Source: Candidatus Altimarinota bacterium
Lineage (GTDB): Bacteria; Patescibacteriota; Gracilibacteria; UM-FILTER-43-11
Direction: 5' to 3'
Length of the DNA stretch: 64,000 nt
Assembly: GCA_028281045.1 (NCBI GenBank)
Contig: JANQKP010000001.1
Location: 1-64,000 of the forward strand
Part shown: in pieces, positions 1-10,486 of the stretch
Layout of the letters: every line of letters begins with the position of its first letter
Position numbering within the stretch: the stretch's first letter is position 1
Made by a program: the position numbers and the translations under genes
The notes under the pieces: model-generated
What the model saw: only the letters and a program-made list of their open reading frames with translations
Database searches by the model: none
What the model was told of the DNA's origin: nothing

Positions 1-1
1 A

Positions 2-916
<915 letters not shown>

Positions 917-954
917 TGAATAAAAAATTTGTTCATGTATACAAATTTTATTCA
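917..954 (+). terminator. Inverted repeat after ahcY, possible terminator
   Basis: Directly after the ahcY stop codon, an A/T-rich inverted repeat pairs bases 917-932 with 941-954 around an 8-nt loop, with two extra A residues in the left arm. No clean T-tract follows, so termination is inferred from position and stem only. Confidence 0.4.
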
Positions 955-956
955 GT

Positions 957-984
957 TTGACTTTTTGAAATAAAAAGTTAAAAT
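957..984 (+). promoter_or_regulatory. Promoter of the SAM riboswitch-metK transcript
   Basis: TTGACT (957-962), 16-bp spacer, TAAAAT (979-984). The predicted start near 991 falls just before the riboswitch aptamer, as expected for a leader beginning with the aptamer. Confidence 0.55.
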
Positions 985-999
985 AGGCTTACAATTCAT

Positions 1000-1130
1000 T
1001 CATCAAGAGTGGTGACGAGAGACTTAGCTCAATGACTCACCCCGCAACCCGCAAGGTTAACGTCCATGCGAAGGTGCGAAATCTAAGACAGATGACAAGT
1101 TAAGACTTCTCATCTGAGAAGTTATTTTTT
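1000..1130 (+). promoter_or_regulatory. SAM-I (S-box) riboswitch controlling metK
   Basis: The metK leader carries S-box landmarks in order: ATCAAGAG at the start, then a segment around CACCCCGCAACC, then AAGGTGCGAAATC. P1 can form between TCATC (1000-1004) and GATGA (1091-1095). CAGATGA (1089-1095) can instead pair with TCATCTG (1110-1116), which lies in the terminator loop and 3' arm. P1 and the antiterminator therefore exclude each other, the classic off-switch: SAM stabilises P1, the antiterminator is lost, and the terminator at 1105-1130 stops transcription before metK. Aptamer identity rests on motif recognition, not a covariance search. Confidence 0.85.
1105..1130 (+). terminator. Riboswitch expression-platform terminator
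   Basis: Stem ACTTCTC (1105-1111) with GAGAAGT (1116-1122), loop ATCT, followed by TATTTTTT. It lies between the SAM-I aptamer and the metK start. Confidence 0.85.
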
Positions 1131-1141
1131 AATCTCATATC

Positions 1142-2272
1142 ATGTCTTATTTATTTACTTCAGAATCGGTGACCGAAGGTCATCCAGATAAAATGGCAGA
1201 TCAAATCAGTGATTCGATCTTAGATGCCATACTCAAAGATGATCCAGAAGGACGCGTAGCGGCCGAAACCATGGTAACTACGGGAATGGTGATGGTGGCT
1301 GGTGAAATCAGCACGAAAACTTACGTAGATATCCCTAAAATCGTACGTGATACAATTCATGAGATTGGTTACGATGATGCGACGTACGGTTTTGATAGTA
1401 AAGCCTGTTCTGTAATCACCACGATTGATGAACAAAGCCCTGATATTGCCCAAGGGGTAGATCCAGGGGGAGCAGGGGACCAAGGGATGATGATTGGTTA
1501 CGCTTGCACGGAAACGGAAGAGCTCATGCCACTTTCGATCATGCTAGCGCATAAGCTGACCAAAAAACTTTCTGAAGTTCGAAAATCTGGAGAACTAGAT
1601 TACCTGCGCCCTGATGGAAAAGCACAAGTGACCATTGAATACGATAAAGCTTGGAAACCACAACGGGTGCATACCGTGGTGCTTTCAACGCAACACGATG
1701 AACACGTGTCTCAGGAGCAAATTAAAGAAGATGTGATTGAAAAAGTGATTAAGCCTGTATGTGGAGATTATATTGATGGAGATACGATCTATCACATTAA
1801 TCCCACAGGACGCTTTATTATTGGAGGGCCTCCAGGAGATGCAGGGCTTACCGGTAGAAAAATCATTGTAGATACTTACGGAGGTTGGGGAGGCCACGGA
1901 GGTGGAGCCTTTTCGGGTAAAGATCCAAGTAAAGTAGACCGCTCTGGGGCTTACATGGCCCGCTATATTGCAAAAAACCTAGTGGCGGCAGGCCTGGCGG
2001 ATCATATTGAAGTGCAAGTCGCTTACGCCATTGGAGTAAAAGAACCGGTTTCTATTTTTGTAGACGGTTATCCTGAGATTGAGATTGATCAGGAAAAAGT
2101 GGTGAAGGCGGTGCGAGATAACTTTGACTTAACTCCAGCAGGAATCATTGAAACCCTAGACCTTAAGAAGCCAATCTATAAAAAAACGGCCGCGTACGGC
2201 CACTTTGGAAGAGATGAGTTTGCCTGGGAAAAAACAGATAAAGCTGAAGCCCTGAAAAAAGCGCTTAGCTAA
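1142..2272 (+). CDS. metK: S-adenosylmethionine synthetase
   Basis: Makes SAM from methionine and ATP. At 376 residues the length is normal. Signatures seen: [19 protein letters not shown] near the N-terminus, [16 protein letters not shown] (methionine/ATP site), [20 protein letters not shown] and [20 protein letters not shown] (phosphate-binding region). The ATG follows the riboswitch terminator by 11 nt and has no Shine-Dalgarno sequence. The 3' end overlaps convergent murI by 8 bp. Expression is probably repressed by SAM through the upstream S-box. No anomalies seen. Confidence 0.98.
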   Translation: MSYLFTSESVTEGHPDKMADQISDSILDAILKDDPEGRVAAETMVTTGMVMVAGEISTKTYVDIPKIVRDTIHEIGYDDATYGFDSKACSVITTIDEQSPDIAQGVDPGGAGDQGMMIGYACTETEELMPLSIMLAHKLTKKLSEVRKSGELDYLRPDGKAQVTIEYDKAWKPQRVHTVVLSTQHDEHVSQEQIKEDVIEKVIKPVCGDYIDGDTIYHINPTGRFIIGGPPGDAGLTGRKIIVDTYGGWGGHGGGAFSGKDPSKVDRSGAYMARYIAKNLVAAGLADHIEVQVAYAIGVKEPVSIFVDGYPEIEIDQEKVVKAVRDNFDLTPAGIIETLDLKKPIYKKTAAYGHFGRDEFAWEKTDKAEALKKALS

Positions 2273-3059
2273 TTTCTATTTTCATTGCCTCTATCTTTTC
2301 ACCTAGGAAAGTACTTCCTATTTTAGAGAAGCGTTCTGGACAGTCTGTGGTTAAATACGTTCGTTCTCCATTTTTCTGAAGTTGTTTTTCTACGCTTGGG
2401 TGTTTTTTGAAGTAATCTCCAATGGCATCTGCCGCGGCAGCTCCAGATGAAATCACCTGGCAGTTTTTGCCCATAATACGTTCAATGTCTTTGCTAAGTA
2501 GGGGGTAATGGGTACAACCAAGAATAAGCGTATCTACATTCGCGTTTTTAAGTGGTCTTAGATATTTTTTTAGAATAGAAGTGGTTTCCTTAGCTTTTAC
2601 CATGCCTTCTTCAACAAGCGGCACTAAAAGAGGTGCCTCTTGTTGAGTGATAGCCACTTCGTTTTTTAGTTTTTTAACTTCTCTAAGATAAGCCTCACTT
2701 TCTACAGTGCTACGGGTGCCAATAACTCCAACACGTTTTGAAGTGGTTTGTTTTATGGCTTCTTCTGCCGCTGGCACGAGTACGCCTAAAATCGTAGGCG
2801 TGCCTTTGTAAATCTGCTGCACATCACGCAGCGCATCCGCAGAAGCCGTGTTACAAGCCACAATGATTAAAGTACATCCCTTATCAATCAGGTACTTTAC
2901 ATTTTTCTGCGTGAGCGCAGAAATTCTTTCTTTGCTGTGTCCTCCGTAGGGGGCATTGGCCTGATCTCCCAAGTAGATATAATCGTAATCTGGATACCTC
3001 TTTAAGTATTCTTTCATTACGGTCAGTCCGCCAAAGCCGCTATCAAAAATCCCAATCAT
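2265..3059 (-). CDS. murI: Glutamate racemase
   Basis: Converts L- to D-glutamate for peptidoglycan. 264 residues. N-terminal [18 protein letters not shown], the first catalytic Cys in [11 protein letters not shown] and the second in LGCTHYPLL are present, as are the usual Asp-Ser and PYG motifs. Transcribed divergently from the peroxiredoxin gene; the roughly 55-bp gap carries TATAGT- and TATACT-like -10 boxes on the two strands. Together with the UppP fusion it points to a conventional murein wall. Confidence 0.95.
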   Translation of the reverse strand: MIGIFDSGFGGLTVMKEYLKRYPDYDYIYLGDQANAPYGGHSKERISALTQKNVKYLIDKGCTLIIVACNTASADALRDVQQIYKGTPTILGVLVPAAEEAIKQTTSKRVGVIGTRSTVESEAYLREVKKLKNEVAITQQEAPLLVPLVEEGMVKAKETTSILKKYLRPLKNANVDTLILGCTHYPLLSKDIERIMGKNCQVISSGAAAADAIGDYFKKHPSVEKQLQKNGERTYLTTDCPERFSKIGSTFLGEKIEAMKIEIS

Positions 3060-3115
3060 GATTGTCTTTTAATCAGAAGCATCATACTATACTTGCACTG
3101 ACTAACCTACTTAAA

Positions 3116-3568
3116 ATGATTGCGGAAAATACCATGGCTCCAGGGTTTGAACTTGAAGACCAGGAGGGAAATATTCACTCACTAGAACAATACAAAGGGC
3201 AAAAAGTACTTTTATACTTTTATCCTAAAGACGATACCCCAGGATGTACGATACAAGGGGAGTGTCTAAGAGATCGCATGAACGAACTCAAAGATAAAAA
3301 TGTTCAAGTGCTTGGAGTTTCTGCAGACGATGTGGCTTCTCACAAAAAATTCTCAGATAAATTCAGTTTCAATTTCCCAATCCTCGCCGATGTGAACAAA
3401 AAAATTGTTCAAGAATATGGCGTATGGGTAGAGAAAAACATGATGGGTAAAACCTTCATGGGTATTCAAAGAGATGCCTACCTCATTGATGAAGAAGGCA
3501 ACGTTTTAAAACACTACGAAAAAGTGAAGCCTAAAGATTTTGTAGATCAGGTGCTTCAAGATCTTTAA
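3116..3568 (+). CDS. bcp: Thioredoxin-dependent peroxiredoxin, BCP/PrxQ type
   Basis: Reduces hydroperoxides using a thiol donor. The peroxidatic Cys lies in PKDDTPGCT and a second Cys five residues later (CTIQGEC) matches the BCP resolving cysteine. The frame opens at 3062 with TTG, but that region is the divergent promoter; ATG at 3116 gives MIAENTMAPGFELED and a normal 150 residues. The last 4 bp overlap the convergent glutaredoxin gene through a shared TTAA. The neighbouring glutaredoxin could supply electrons, which is inference. Confidence 0.93.
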   Translation: MIAENTMAPGFELEDQEGNIHSLEQYKGQKVLLYFYPKDDTPGCTIQGECLRDRMNELKDKNVQVLGVSADDVASHKKFSDKFSFNFPILADVNKKIVQEYGVWVEKNMMGKTFMGIQRDAYLIDEEGNVLKHYEKVKPKDFVDQVLQDL

Positions 3569-3822
3569 TCTAGGCCAAGCTCTGCTTTAAGTTTTCCTTC
3601 AGCGTGAAGGGCATGAATGTCATCGCTTCCTCCTAGGCATTTTTCTCCTACAAAAATCTGAGGAACGGTCATCATCCCAGACTTTTTCACGAGTTCGTTG
3701 ATCACTTCTGGAGTGCTTGTGATATCTATTTCTTCATACTGAGCTCCAAGATCATCAAGAAGCGCTTTTGCCTTAACGCAGTAAGGGCAATAGTCTTTGG
3801 TGTAGATTTTAATGTCAGCCAT
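3565..3822 (-). CDS. grxC: Glutaredoxin
   Basis: Small dithiol oxidoreductase of 85 residues with the active site CPYC near residue 12, the cis-Pro motif TVPQIF and the glutathione-binding GGSDD. Its ATG overlaps the stop of the upstream alkyltransferase-like gene as TAATG, implying translational coupling. It converges on bcp. Whether glutathione or another thiol is the partner cannot be read from sequence. Confidence 0.93.
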   Translation of the reverse strand: MADIKIYTKDYCPYCVKAKALLDDLGAQYEEIDITSTPEVINELVKKSGMMTVPQIFVGEKCLGGSDDIHALHAEGKLKAELGLD

Positions 3823-4136
3823 TAGAACGTGTAGTTAATGCTTTTAAAGTCTACTATTTTTCCGTCTTTCACTTCAATGCCGTCTTTTTTAAGACGCTGA
3901 ATTTTATCGTCGCAGCCATAAGCGAATCCTCCCAGTTTTCCATTAGAATTGACCACCTTGTAACAAGGGAATTCATTAGGTCCAGGGTTTTGATTTAAAA
4001 GCTGTCCCACGTAGCGGTACCCCTTAGTTCCCATAGCTTCGGCTAAGGCTTTGTAGGTGGTTACTTTTCCTTCAGGAATCTGAAGAAGAAGTTGCTGCAT
4101 GATGTGCATATGATCTTTTTTTCTCATAGACCTCAT
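3822..4136 (-). CDS. MGMT/alkyltransferase-like DNA-binding domain protein
   Basis: 104 residues matching the C-terminal DNA-binding domain of O6-alkylguanine-DNA alkyltransferases: IPEGKVTTYKALAEAMG is the helix-turn-helix region and NEFPCYKVVNSNGKLGGFAYG the active-site region. The reactive Cys is kept but the family motif PCHRV reads PCYKV, so His and Arg are replaced. The N-terminal MGMT domain is absent. It may be a minimal alkyltransferase or a lesion-flagging ATL protein that helps excision repair; the sequence does not decide. ATG at 4127 (MRKKDH) is an alternative start. Confidence 0.85.
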   Translation of the reverse strand: MRSMRKKDHMHIMQQLLLQIPEGKVTTYKALAEAMGTKGYRYVGQLLNQNPGPNEFPCYKVVNSNGKLGGFAYGCDDKIQRLKKDGIEVKDGKIVDFKSINYTF

Positions 4137-4162
4137 GTTACGCTAAAGCTCGTAAAACTTAA

Positions 4163-5449
<1,287 letters not shown>

Positions 5450-5543
5450 TATTACACTAAAAATGAACTCCTTTGTCATTATGACTTAAGTCTTTAAGGT
5501 GGTACTCTAGACGGAGCAAAATAAATCCTAAAAACCCAAGATT

Positions 5544-6554
5544 ATGCAAATCAAAAATACCTTTAAAATCCTTTTCGCTACAGGTCTTTCTATGGCTGTT
5601 TTGAGCGCCTGCGGTGGATCTACTCCGGCAGAAAGCCCAGAAGAGGTGATTCAAAAATTCCAAGATGCCACCAGTGATTTCCAATCTGGAGATTTTGACA
5701 TTAGTGCCAAAATCACCGGAGCGGATTCTGATGAATCTATTGATCTAGAACTAGATCTAGACCTGGCTTTTGATAACCGCAATGAATCAGAGCGTAAAGC
5801 AGACATTGAAATTGAAATCGATGGAACGTTTGATCTTGCTCAGCAAGCGACCGCTGGAAATTTAGAAGCAGCTGTACGTACGATTGGTCAAGAATTCTAC
5901 TTCCGTGTTGATGATATCAACGTAGATGATCCAAGTGTAGCAATCTTCAAGGGATTAGCTGCTCCTTACCTAGATAAATGGCTTCATATCAGTAGTGAAT
6001 TCATTCCAGAGGACATTAGAAATCTGCAGCAAAAAGATCCAGAAACACTGGCTCAAGAAGAAGCCCTTAGAGATCTATTCAAAGAAGCCAATATCTTTAT
6101 TGTGGATAAAGAGTACGGAGTAGAATCTGTGAATGGAACCAAGGCTTACCATTACGGAGTACGCTTTGACCCTGCAGGGATGAAAGATTACATTCAAAAA
6201 GTAAATGCTATTACTAGCCCAGAACTAACCGATGCTGAAAAAGCTCAAATTGAAAAAGATCTAGAAGAAAGCATTGCTGTGATCAATGCGATCTCTAGCT
6301 TTGACCTTTGGATTGGAACCAAGGATTACCACGCTTATAAAGCGAGCCTAGTGATTGAAGGCGGTAACTTTGCCGGAGAAGGAGATCAAGAGGTAGATAT
6401 GAACGTAGAATTGACCATTGAAGGAGACGACTTCAATGAAGATCAAGAGATTTCAGCGCCAAAAGACGCTGAAGACTTCGATCCACTTTCACTTCTGCTT
6501 GGAAATAGTGGGGCACTTTCACAGCCAACAGAAGATCACACGGATATTCAGTAA
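5544..6554 (+). CDS. Secreted lipoprotein of unknown function
   Basis: The N-terminus is a clear lipoprotein signal: KNTFKILF, a hydrophobic core, and the lipobox LSAC followed by GGS. The mature 310-odd residues are acidic with alternating beta-like segments; there is no enzyme motif I recognise. The fold could be a LppX/LolA-like lipid carrier, but that is a guess from general character. Monocistronic: it ends in a strong terminator at 6572-6599. Confidence 0.8.
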   Translation: MQIKNTFKILFATGLSMAVLSACGGSTPAESPEEVIQKFQDATSDFQSGDFDISAKITGADSDESIDLELDLDLAFDNRNESERKADIEIEIDGTFDLAQQATAGNLEAAVRTIGQEFYFRVDDINVDDPSVAIFKGLAAPYLDKWLHISSEFIPEDIRNLQQKDPETLAQEEALRDLFKEANIFIVDKEYGVESVNGTKAYHYGVRFDPAGMKDYIQKVNAITSPELTDAEKAQIEKDLEESIAVINAISSFDLWIGTKDYHAYKASLVIEGGNFAGEGDQEVDMNVELTIEGDDFNEDQEISAPKDAEDFDPLSLLLGNSGALSQPTEDHTDIQ

Positions 6555-6571
6555 AAATTGTATAAAAAAAG

Positions 6572-6599
6572 AAACCCCATCCTTTTGGATGGGGTTTTT
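6572..6599 (+). terminator. Rho-independent terminator of the lipoprotein gene
   Basis: Eleven-bp stem AAACCCCATCC (6572-6582) with GGATGGGGTTT (6587-6597), TTTT loop and a T-run. Its A-rich left flank could also serve the convergent gene at 6611. Confidence 0.9.
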
Positions 6600-6610
6600 A
6601 GTTACTCTAT

Positions 6611-6946
6611 TTAAGCATAAGCAGGTTCTCTCGCTTCAAATTTCTCTTTTTTAAGCGCTCTTAGCTTTTTCATAACACTATCTCGCGCTCCAGAAGCTCT
6701 CAGTTCTCCTACACGTTCTAGGATGATTTGAGCCATCTGTTTGGTAGAAAGGTCTTTGTGCATGTTTTCTTCATCGAAAAGAGCATTAAAAAGATCGATA
6801 CGATAAGGTTCAGAAAGGGTTTTAAGACTACCTCTGAACTCGTAATCAGCGATGTAGTATTCTGCTAGCTCTGCCCAGAAAAGATCAATTTCAGTTACCG
6901 GGTGAGCGATGTGAATAGACTCATCGTAGTTAGCTGCTTTTTGCAT
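6611..6946 (-). CDS. Conserved-looking small cytosolic protein, function unknown
   Basis: The ATG at 6946 gives a 111-residue soluble, mostly helical protein (MQKAANYDES...). The frame is open to 7030, but a good promoter (6971-6999) lies inside that extension, so the shorter start is chosen with a leader of roughly 20 nt. The C-terminal half is basic (KKLRALKKEKFEAREPAYA). No domain recognised and no signal peptide. Confidence 0.7.
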   Translation of the reverse strand: MQKAANYDESIHIAHPVTEIDLFWAELAEYYIADYEFRGSLKTLSEPYRIDLFNALFDEENMHKDLSTKQMAQIILERVGELRASGARDSVMKKLRALKKEKFEAREPAYA

Positions 6947-6970
6947 ATTTATTTTGATTAAATCAGAGTA

Positions 6971-6999
6971 TTGTAGCATGAAGTTCATGGGAAAGCAAT
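6971..6999 (-). promoter_or_regulatory. Promoter of the 6611-6946 gene
   Basis: On the minus strand TTGCTT (6994-6999), 17-bp spacer, TACAAT (6971-6976). It decides the start codon of the downstream gene. Confidence 0.65.
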
Positions 7000-7039
7000 G
7001 GTTTATAGTTAAAAAGCACTTGTAACACATAGACTTTTA

Positions 7040-7083
7040 AGGGCTAATCGGGTACCATTTGGCTTGAATTTAGCCCTATTTTT
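7040..7083. promoter_or_regulatory. Inverted repeat directly upstream of the flavodoxin-kor operon
   Basis: AGGGCTAA (7040-7047) and TTAGCCCT (7070-7077) form a perfect 8-bp inverted repeat with a 22-nt loop, followed by ATTTTTCT two bases before the flavodoxin ATG. It may be an attenuator hairpin, an operator, or the terminator of an upstream transcript. Confidence 0.45.
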
Positions 7084-7085
7084 CT

Positions 7086-7532
7086 ATGGCAAACGTACTT
7101 ATTATCTTCGGTTCCACCAGTGGGAATACCCAGCTTGTGGCTGAAAAAGTAGGTATGGTTTTAGAAGATGCCAAGCATAACGTTACGATTCAACGGGTAG
7201 AACAGAGTGATGTAAACGATATGAAAAAGCCCGATGTGGTGATACTTGGGGCTTCAACGTATGGACATGGGATACTTCAAGATCACTTTATTCCGTTCAG
7301 AGAAGCCATGCGCTCTTTTGACTTAAATGGTCAAAAATGCGCGGTTATTGGCCTGGGAGATCCTAAATATGATGCCCAATACCACATGGAAGCGGCTCCA
7401 ATACTAGAAGAAGCCGTAAAAGAGAGTGGGGGAAACCTGCTTCAGCCTACGCTGAAAGTAAGTGGTAGCCCGGTAAGAGCACTAGATACTTATATTTTAA
7501 AATGGGCGGAAGATTTCGCTAAAAAGATTTAA
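7086..7532 (+). CDS. Flavodoxin
   Basis: FMN electron carrier, 148 residues. The phosphate-binding loop FGSTSGNTQLVAEKV near residue 8, the GASTYGHG isoalloxazine loop and GLGDPKY are diagnostic. Its stop codon overlaps the korA start as TAATG, so it is co-translated with the 2-oxoacid oxidoreductase. A flavodoxin is therefore the obvious electron partner of that enzyme; this partnership is inference from gene order. Confidence 0.93.
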   Translation: MANVLIIFGSTSGNTQLVAEKVGMVLEDAKHNVTIQRVEQSDVNDMKKPDVVILGASTYGHGILQDHFIPFREAMRSFDLNGQKCAVIGLGDPKYDAQYHMEAAPILEEAVKESGGNLLQPTLKVSGSPVRALDTYILKWAEDFAKKI

Positions 7533-9268
7533 TGAGCCGAATTACGCTAAAAGTCGCAGGGGAATCTGGAATGGGTCTGGCATCTGTCGGAGACATTCTG
7601 GCACGTACACTGAAGGTGATGGGCTTTTATGTGCATATGGATCGCGAGTATCCATCGCTCATTAAAGGAGGACACTCTAATTTACAAATCGATTTTGGAC
7701 CTAAAAAGATCCACAGCCTTTCAAAAGACATTGACCTTGTAATAGCGCTAGATAGAGCAGGGCTTGTAGAGTACTTAAACACCGTAAAACGCGGTGGGGT
7801 ACTCGTACACGGATACGAAAGAGCCCATATGATCAAAGATCTAGAAGAAACGGCTCATAAGCGCGGAGTAAAACTTGTTTATCTGCCCGCCAGAGAAATT
7901 GCTTACAGCTATGGCGGAAATGAGCTGATGACTAACGTGGTGCTACTCGGTCTCCTTTGGAGAGTGCTTGGTTTTGACCTTGATCCCCTAGAAGAAGAAG
8001 TGAAACGCCGCTACGGAAAAAAGCCTAAGATTTTAGAAATAGATCTTAAATGTTTAGATCATGCGTACAATACAGATGAAATTAAAACGCCTAAGTACGA
8101 CATTAAAGTGCCTAAGAGCAAGCCAGATACGATATTGCTTGATGGAAACCGCGCTTTAGCGCTTGGAGCTATTCATGCTGGGGTAAGAGCGTATTATGCC
8201 TATCCAATGAGCCCAAGTAGTTCTATTTTGACCTACATGTCGCAGTATGCGGATGAAACAGGGGTTCTTGTAAAACAAGTAGAAGATGAAATCTCTGTCG
8301 CGCAGATGGCCGTAGGAAGCATGTTCATGGGGACCCGCGCGCTATGTGCCACCTCTGGTGGAGGACTGGATCTAATGACCGAAACCATTTCACTTGCGGC
8401 GATGACCGAAACGCCTTTTGTGGTGATCAATTGTCAAAGACCAGGGCCAGCCACAGGGCTTCCGACCTGGACAAGCCAAGGAGATCTTAATATGGCCATT
8501 CATTCAGCGCATGGAGAGTTTCCACGTTGTGTGATGGCTGTAAGTGATCCCGAATCTAGCTTTGAGCTGATTCAACACGCTTTAAATATTGCAGAAGAGT
8601 ATCAGATTCCTGTGATTGTACTTTCTGAGAAAGTGATCTGTGAAACCAAAACTATGGTAGAGCCATTTGAGCAAAATAAGATTCCAATCAAGCGCGGACT
8701 GGTGACTGCTCCAAAAGAACTGGCGGAGCTTACGCCACAAGATCGCTTTAAGATCACGAAAGATGGAATCTCAAAACGTTGGGTGCCAGGTTCATCTCCA
8801 GCTTATTTCCATGCGAATAGCGATGAACATAAAGAAGATGGAGTGCTTACTGAAGATGGAGACGAAGCGCTAGAAATGATCAACAAGCGCCTAAGAAAAG
8901 GAGATACACTACTGAAAAACCTGCCAGAGCCAAAAGTACATGGGCCAGCTAAGGCGGATATTTCTTTTGTGTCTTGGGGAAGCAGTAAGTGCACGCTTTT
9001 AGATGCCCAAGAAGCCCTTAAAGAAGAAGGAATTACGATGAATTTCCTCCACTACGATTACCTGTGGCCAGTGAAAACCAAGAAAGCGAAAGAATTCTTT
9101 AAGAATAATAAGCAGGTGCACTTAATTGAAGGAAATGCCGGGGGGCAGTTTGGAGAAATACTCGAAGCAAAAGCTAAAGTAGAGTTCTCAGATAAGTTAC
9201 TCAAATACAACGGAAGACCTTTCTTCCTGGAAGATGTTATAAGTTACGTTCATAAACACGTTAAATAA
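7532..9268 (+). CDS. korA: 2-oxoacid:ferredoxin/flavodoxin oxidoreductase, fused gamma-alpha subunit
   Basis: Catalytic subunit of a CoA-dependent 2-oxoacid oxidoreductase, 578 residues. Residues 1-190 form the gamma domain (GESGMGLASVGDILARTL; SLIKGGHSN); about residue 205 onward is the alpha subunit (DGNRALALGAIHAG, YAYPMSPSS, CATSGGGLDLM) with the C-terminal domain ending near VISYVHKH. The gamma-alpha fusion is typical of the KorA type. Coupled by TAATG to flavodoxin upstream and korB downstream. Substrate (pyruvate, 2-oxoglutarate or branched 2-oxoacids) cannot be read from sequence. Confidence 0.93.
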   Translation: MSRITLKVAGESGMGLASVGDILARTLKVMGFYVHMDREYPSLIKGGHSNLQIDFGPKKIHSLSKDIDLVIALDRAGLVEYLNTVKRGGVLVHGYERAHMIKDLEETAHKRGVKLVYLPAREIAYSYGGNELMTNVVLLGLLWRVLGFDLDPLEEEVKRRYGKKPKILEIDLKCLDHAYNTDEIKTPKYDIKVPKSKPDTILLDGNRALALGAIHAGVRAYYAYPMSPSSSILTYMSQYADETGVLVKQVEDEISVAQMAVGSMFMGTRALCATSGGGLDLMTETISLAAMTETPFVVINCQRPGPATGLPTWTSQGDLNMAIHSAHGEFPRCVMAVSDPESSFELIQHALNIAEEYQIPVIVLSEKVICETKTMVEPFEQNKIPIKRGLVTAPKELAELTPQDRFKITKDGISKRWVPGSSPAYFHANSDEHKEDGVLTEDGDEALEMINKRLRKGDTLLKNLPEPKVHGPAKADISFVSWGSSKCTLLDAQEALKEEGITMNFLHYDYLWPVKTKKAKEFFKNNKQVHLIEGNAGGQFGEILEAKAKVEFSDKLLKYNGRPFFLEDVISYVHKHVK

Positions 9269-10188
9269 TGAGTTGTTGTGGTAAAAACCAACGGGATGTC
9301 ATTGAAACGCTAGAAAAGCGTAAGAAAGACTATATGGCTCTAGAGTCCAAAGAAAAACTCACTTGGTGTAGTGGGTGTGGAAACTATGGAATTCAAAAGG
9401 CTATAGAAAGAGCCTTGGTGCTTGAAGACATCAAGCAACAGGACCTAGTGATGTGTTTTGACATTGGATGTAATGGAAATGGATCCGATAAGATCAACAC
9501 CACCACGTTCCATGGACTTCATGGACGTATTATCTCTGCCGCTGCAGGAGCAGCTATTGCGAATACGAAAATGCAAGTGCTAGCTGAAGCAGGGGATGGA
9601 GCCACTTTCTCTGAGGGGCCAAACCACCTGATTCACGGCGTGAGAAACAATTACCCAATGACTTTCATTTTCCATAACAATGAAAACTACGGTCTTACCA
9701 CGGGTCAAGCCAGTGCGATGACCCGCATGGGGCAAAAGATGAATGCTACGCCAGATGGTGTGGTGGTAAAACCCATGAACGCTTGTAAATTTGTACTTAG
9801 CCTAGAGCCAACGTTTGTGGCTAGAACTTTCTCTGGAGATATCGATCATATGACCGAAATCTTCCGCCTGGCGATGAACCACAAAGGCTTTGCTTTTGTA
9901 GAGGTGTTCCAAATGTGCCCAACGTACAACAAGCACACCACTCAAACCTGGTTCGAAGAACGCATCATAGACCTAAGTACCATGAAAGGATACGACAAGC
10001 ACAACATAAAACATGCCATGGAAGCTGCTGAAGACATTGAAAAAGAGATTAAAGTGGGAATCCTTTATGAAGATAAAAAATCGGTACCTTACCAAGAGCT
10101 TCTAGAGTCTAGAAAAACGAAAAAGACAGAGCTCGTAGACGAAGTAAAACACGTAGATATTACGAAGTTTATTAATAAGCAAAAATAA
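9268..10188 (+). CDS. korB: 2-oxoacid:ferredoxin/flavodoxin oxidoreductase, beta (TPP) subunit
   Basis: 306-residue thiamine-diphosphate subunit. Cluster and TPP motifs seen: TWCSGCGNYGIQKA (CxxC), FDIGCNGNGSDK, GDGATFSEGPNHL and FHNNENYGLTTGQ, where GDG...N binds Mg-TPP. Cysteines at WCSGC, in the middle and at QMCPTYN fit the single 4Fe-4S cluster of simple two-subunit enzymes. No delta ferredoxin-like subunit is encoded nearby. Coupled by TAATG on both sides. Confidence 0.94.
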   Translation: MSCCGKNQRDVIETLEKRKKDYMALESKEKLTWCSGCGNYGIQKAIERALVLEDIKQQDLVMCFDIGCNGNGSDKINTTTFHGLHGRIISAAAGAAIANTKMQVLAEAGDGATFSEGPNHLIHGVRNNYPMTFIFHNNENYGLTTGQASAMTRMGQKMNATPDGVVVKPMNACKFVLSLEPTFVARTFSGDIDHMTEIFRLAMNHKGFAFVEVFQMCPTYNKHTTQTWFEERIIDLSTMKGYDKHNIKHAMEAAEDIEKEIKVGILYEDKKSVPYQELLESRKTKKTELVDEVKHVDITKFINKQK

Positions 10189-10415
10189 TGGAGCAGTACA
10201 GAGGGGTTAATATTTCACCAGAGACCAATGAATGGAATCAACTTGCCCTTGCCCGGGCTAGAGAGGGTAGGGGTACAATAGCTCAACTTCTGGCTGAAAA
10301 GTTAGCCATGGAAAGTGACAGAGCGGGGCAACCTTTGGCTCAAATTTCAGATCAAACTGACAGGGAAAATCGACTTGCCCTAGCCTTTGTAGGGCGAACA
10401 GAGCAACTAGATTAA
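10188..10415 (+). CDS. Small hypothetical protein at the end of the kor operon
   Basis: 75-residue charged soluble protein coupled to korB by a TAATG overlap, which is the main evidence that it is translated. A mid-region of helical character (GTIAQLLAEKLAMESDRAG) is visible. No Cys, so not a ferredoxin. No family recognised; a role as assembly or regulatory partner of the oxidoreductase would be pure inference. Confidence 0.6.
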   Translation: MEQYRGVNISPETNEWNQLALARAREGRGTIAQLLAEKLAMESDRAGQPLAQISDQTDRENRLALAFVGRTEQLD

Positions 10416-10433
10416 CAGGTATTAAATTTTCCC

Positions 10434-10462
10434 TTCATTCGAAGCAAAGTCTTCTCTATAAT
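10434..10462 (+). promoter_or_regulatory. purL promoter
   Basis: TTCATT (10434-10439), 17-bp spacer, TATAAT (10457-10462), start point expected about 18 nt before the purL ATG. Confidence 0.65.
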
Positions 10463-10486
10463 GGAGTGGCTTTTTAATTAATAGAA

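Noticed and set aside
5482-5495. GACTTAAGTC palindrome before the lipoprotein gene
   Set aside because: Ten bp only and not clearly aligned with promoter boxes; chance is likely.
10188-10415. Missing ferredoxin delta subunit of the oxidoreductase
   Set aside because: The ORF has no cysteine, so it cannot bind iron-sulfur clusters.
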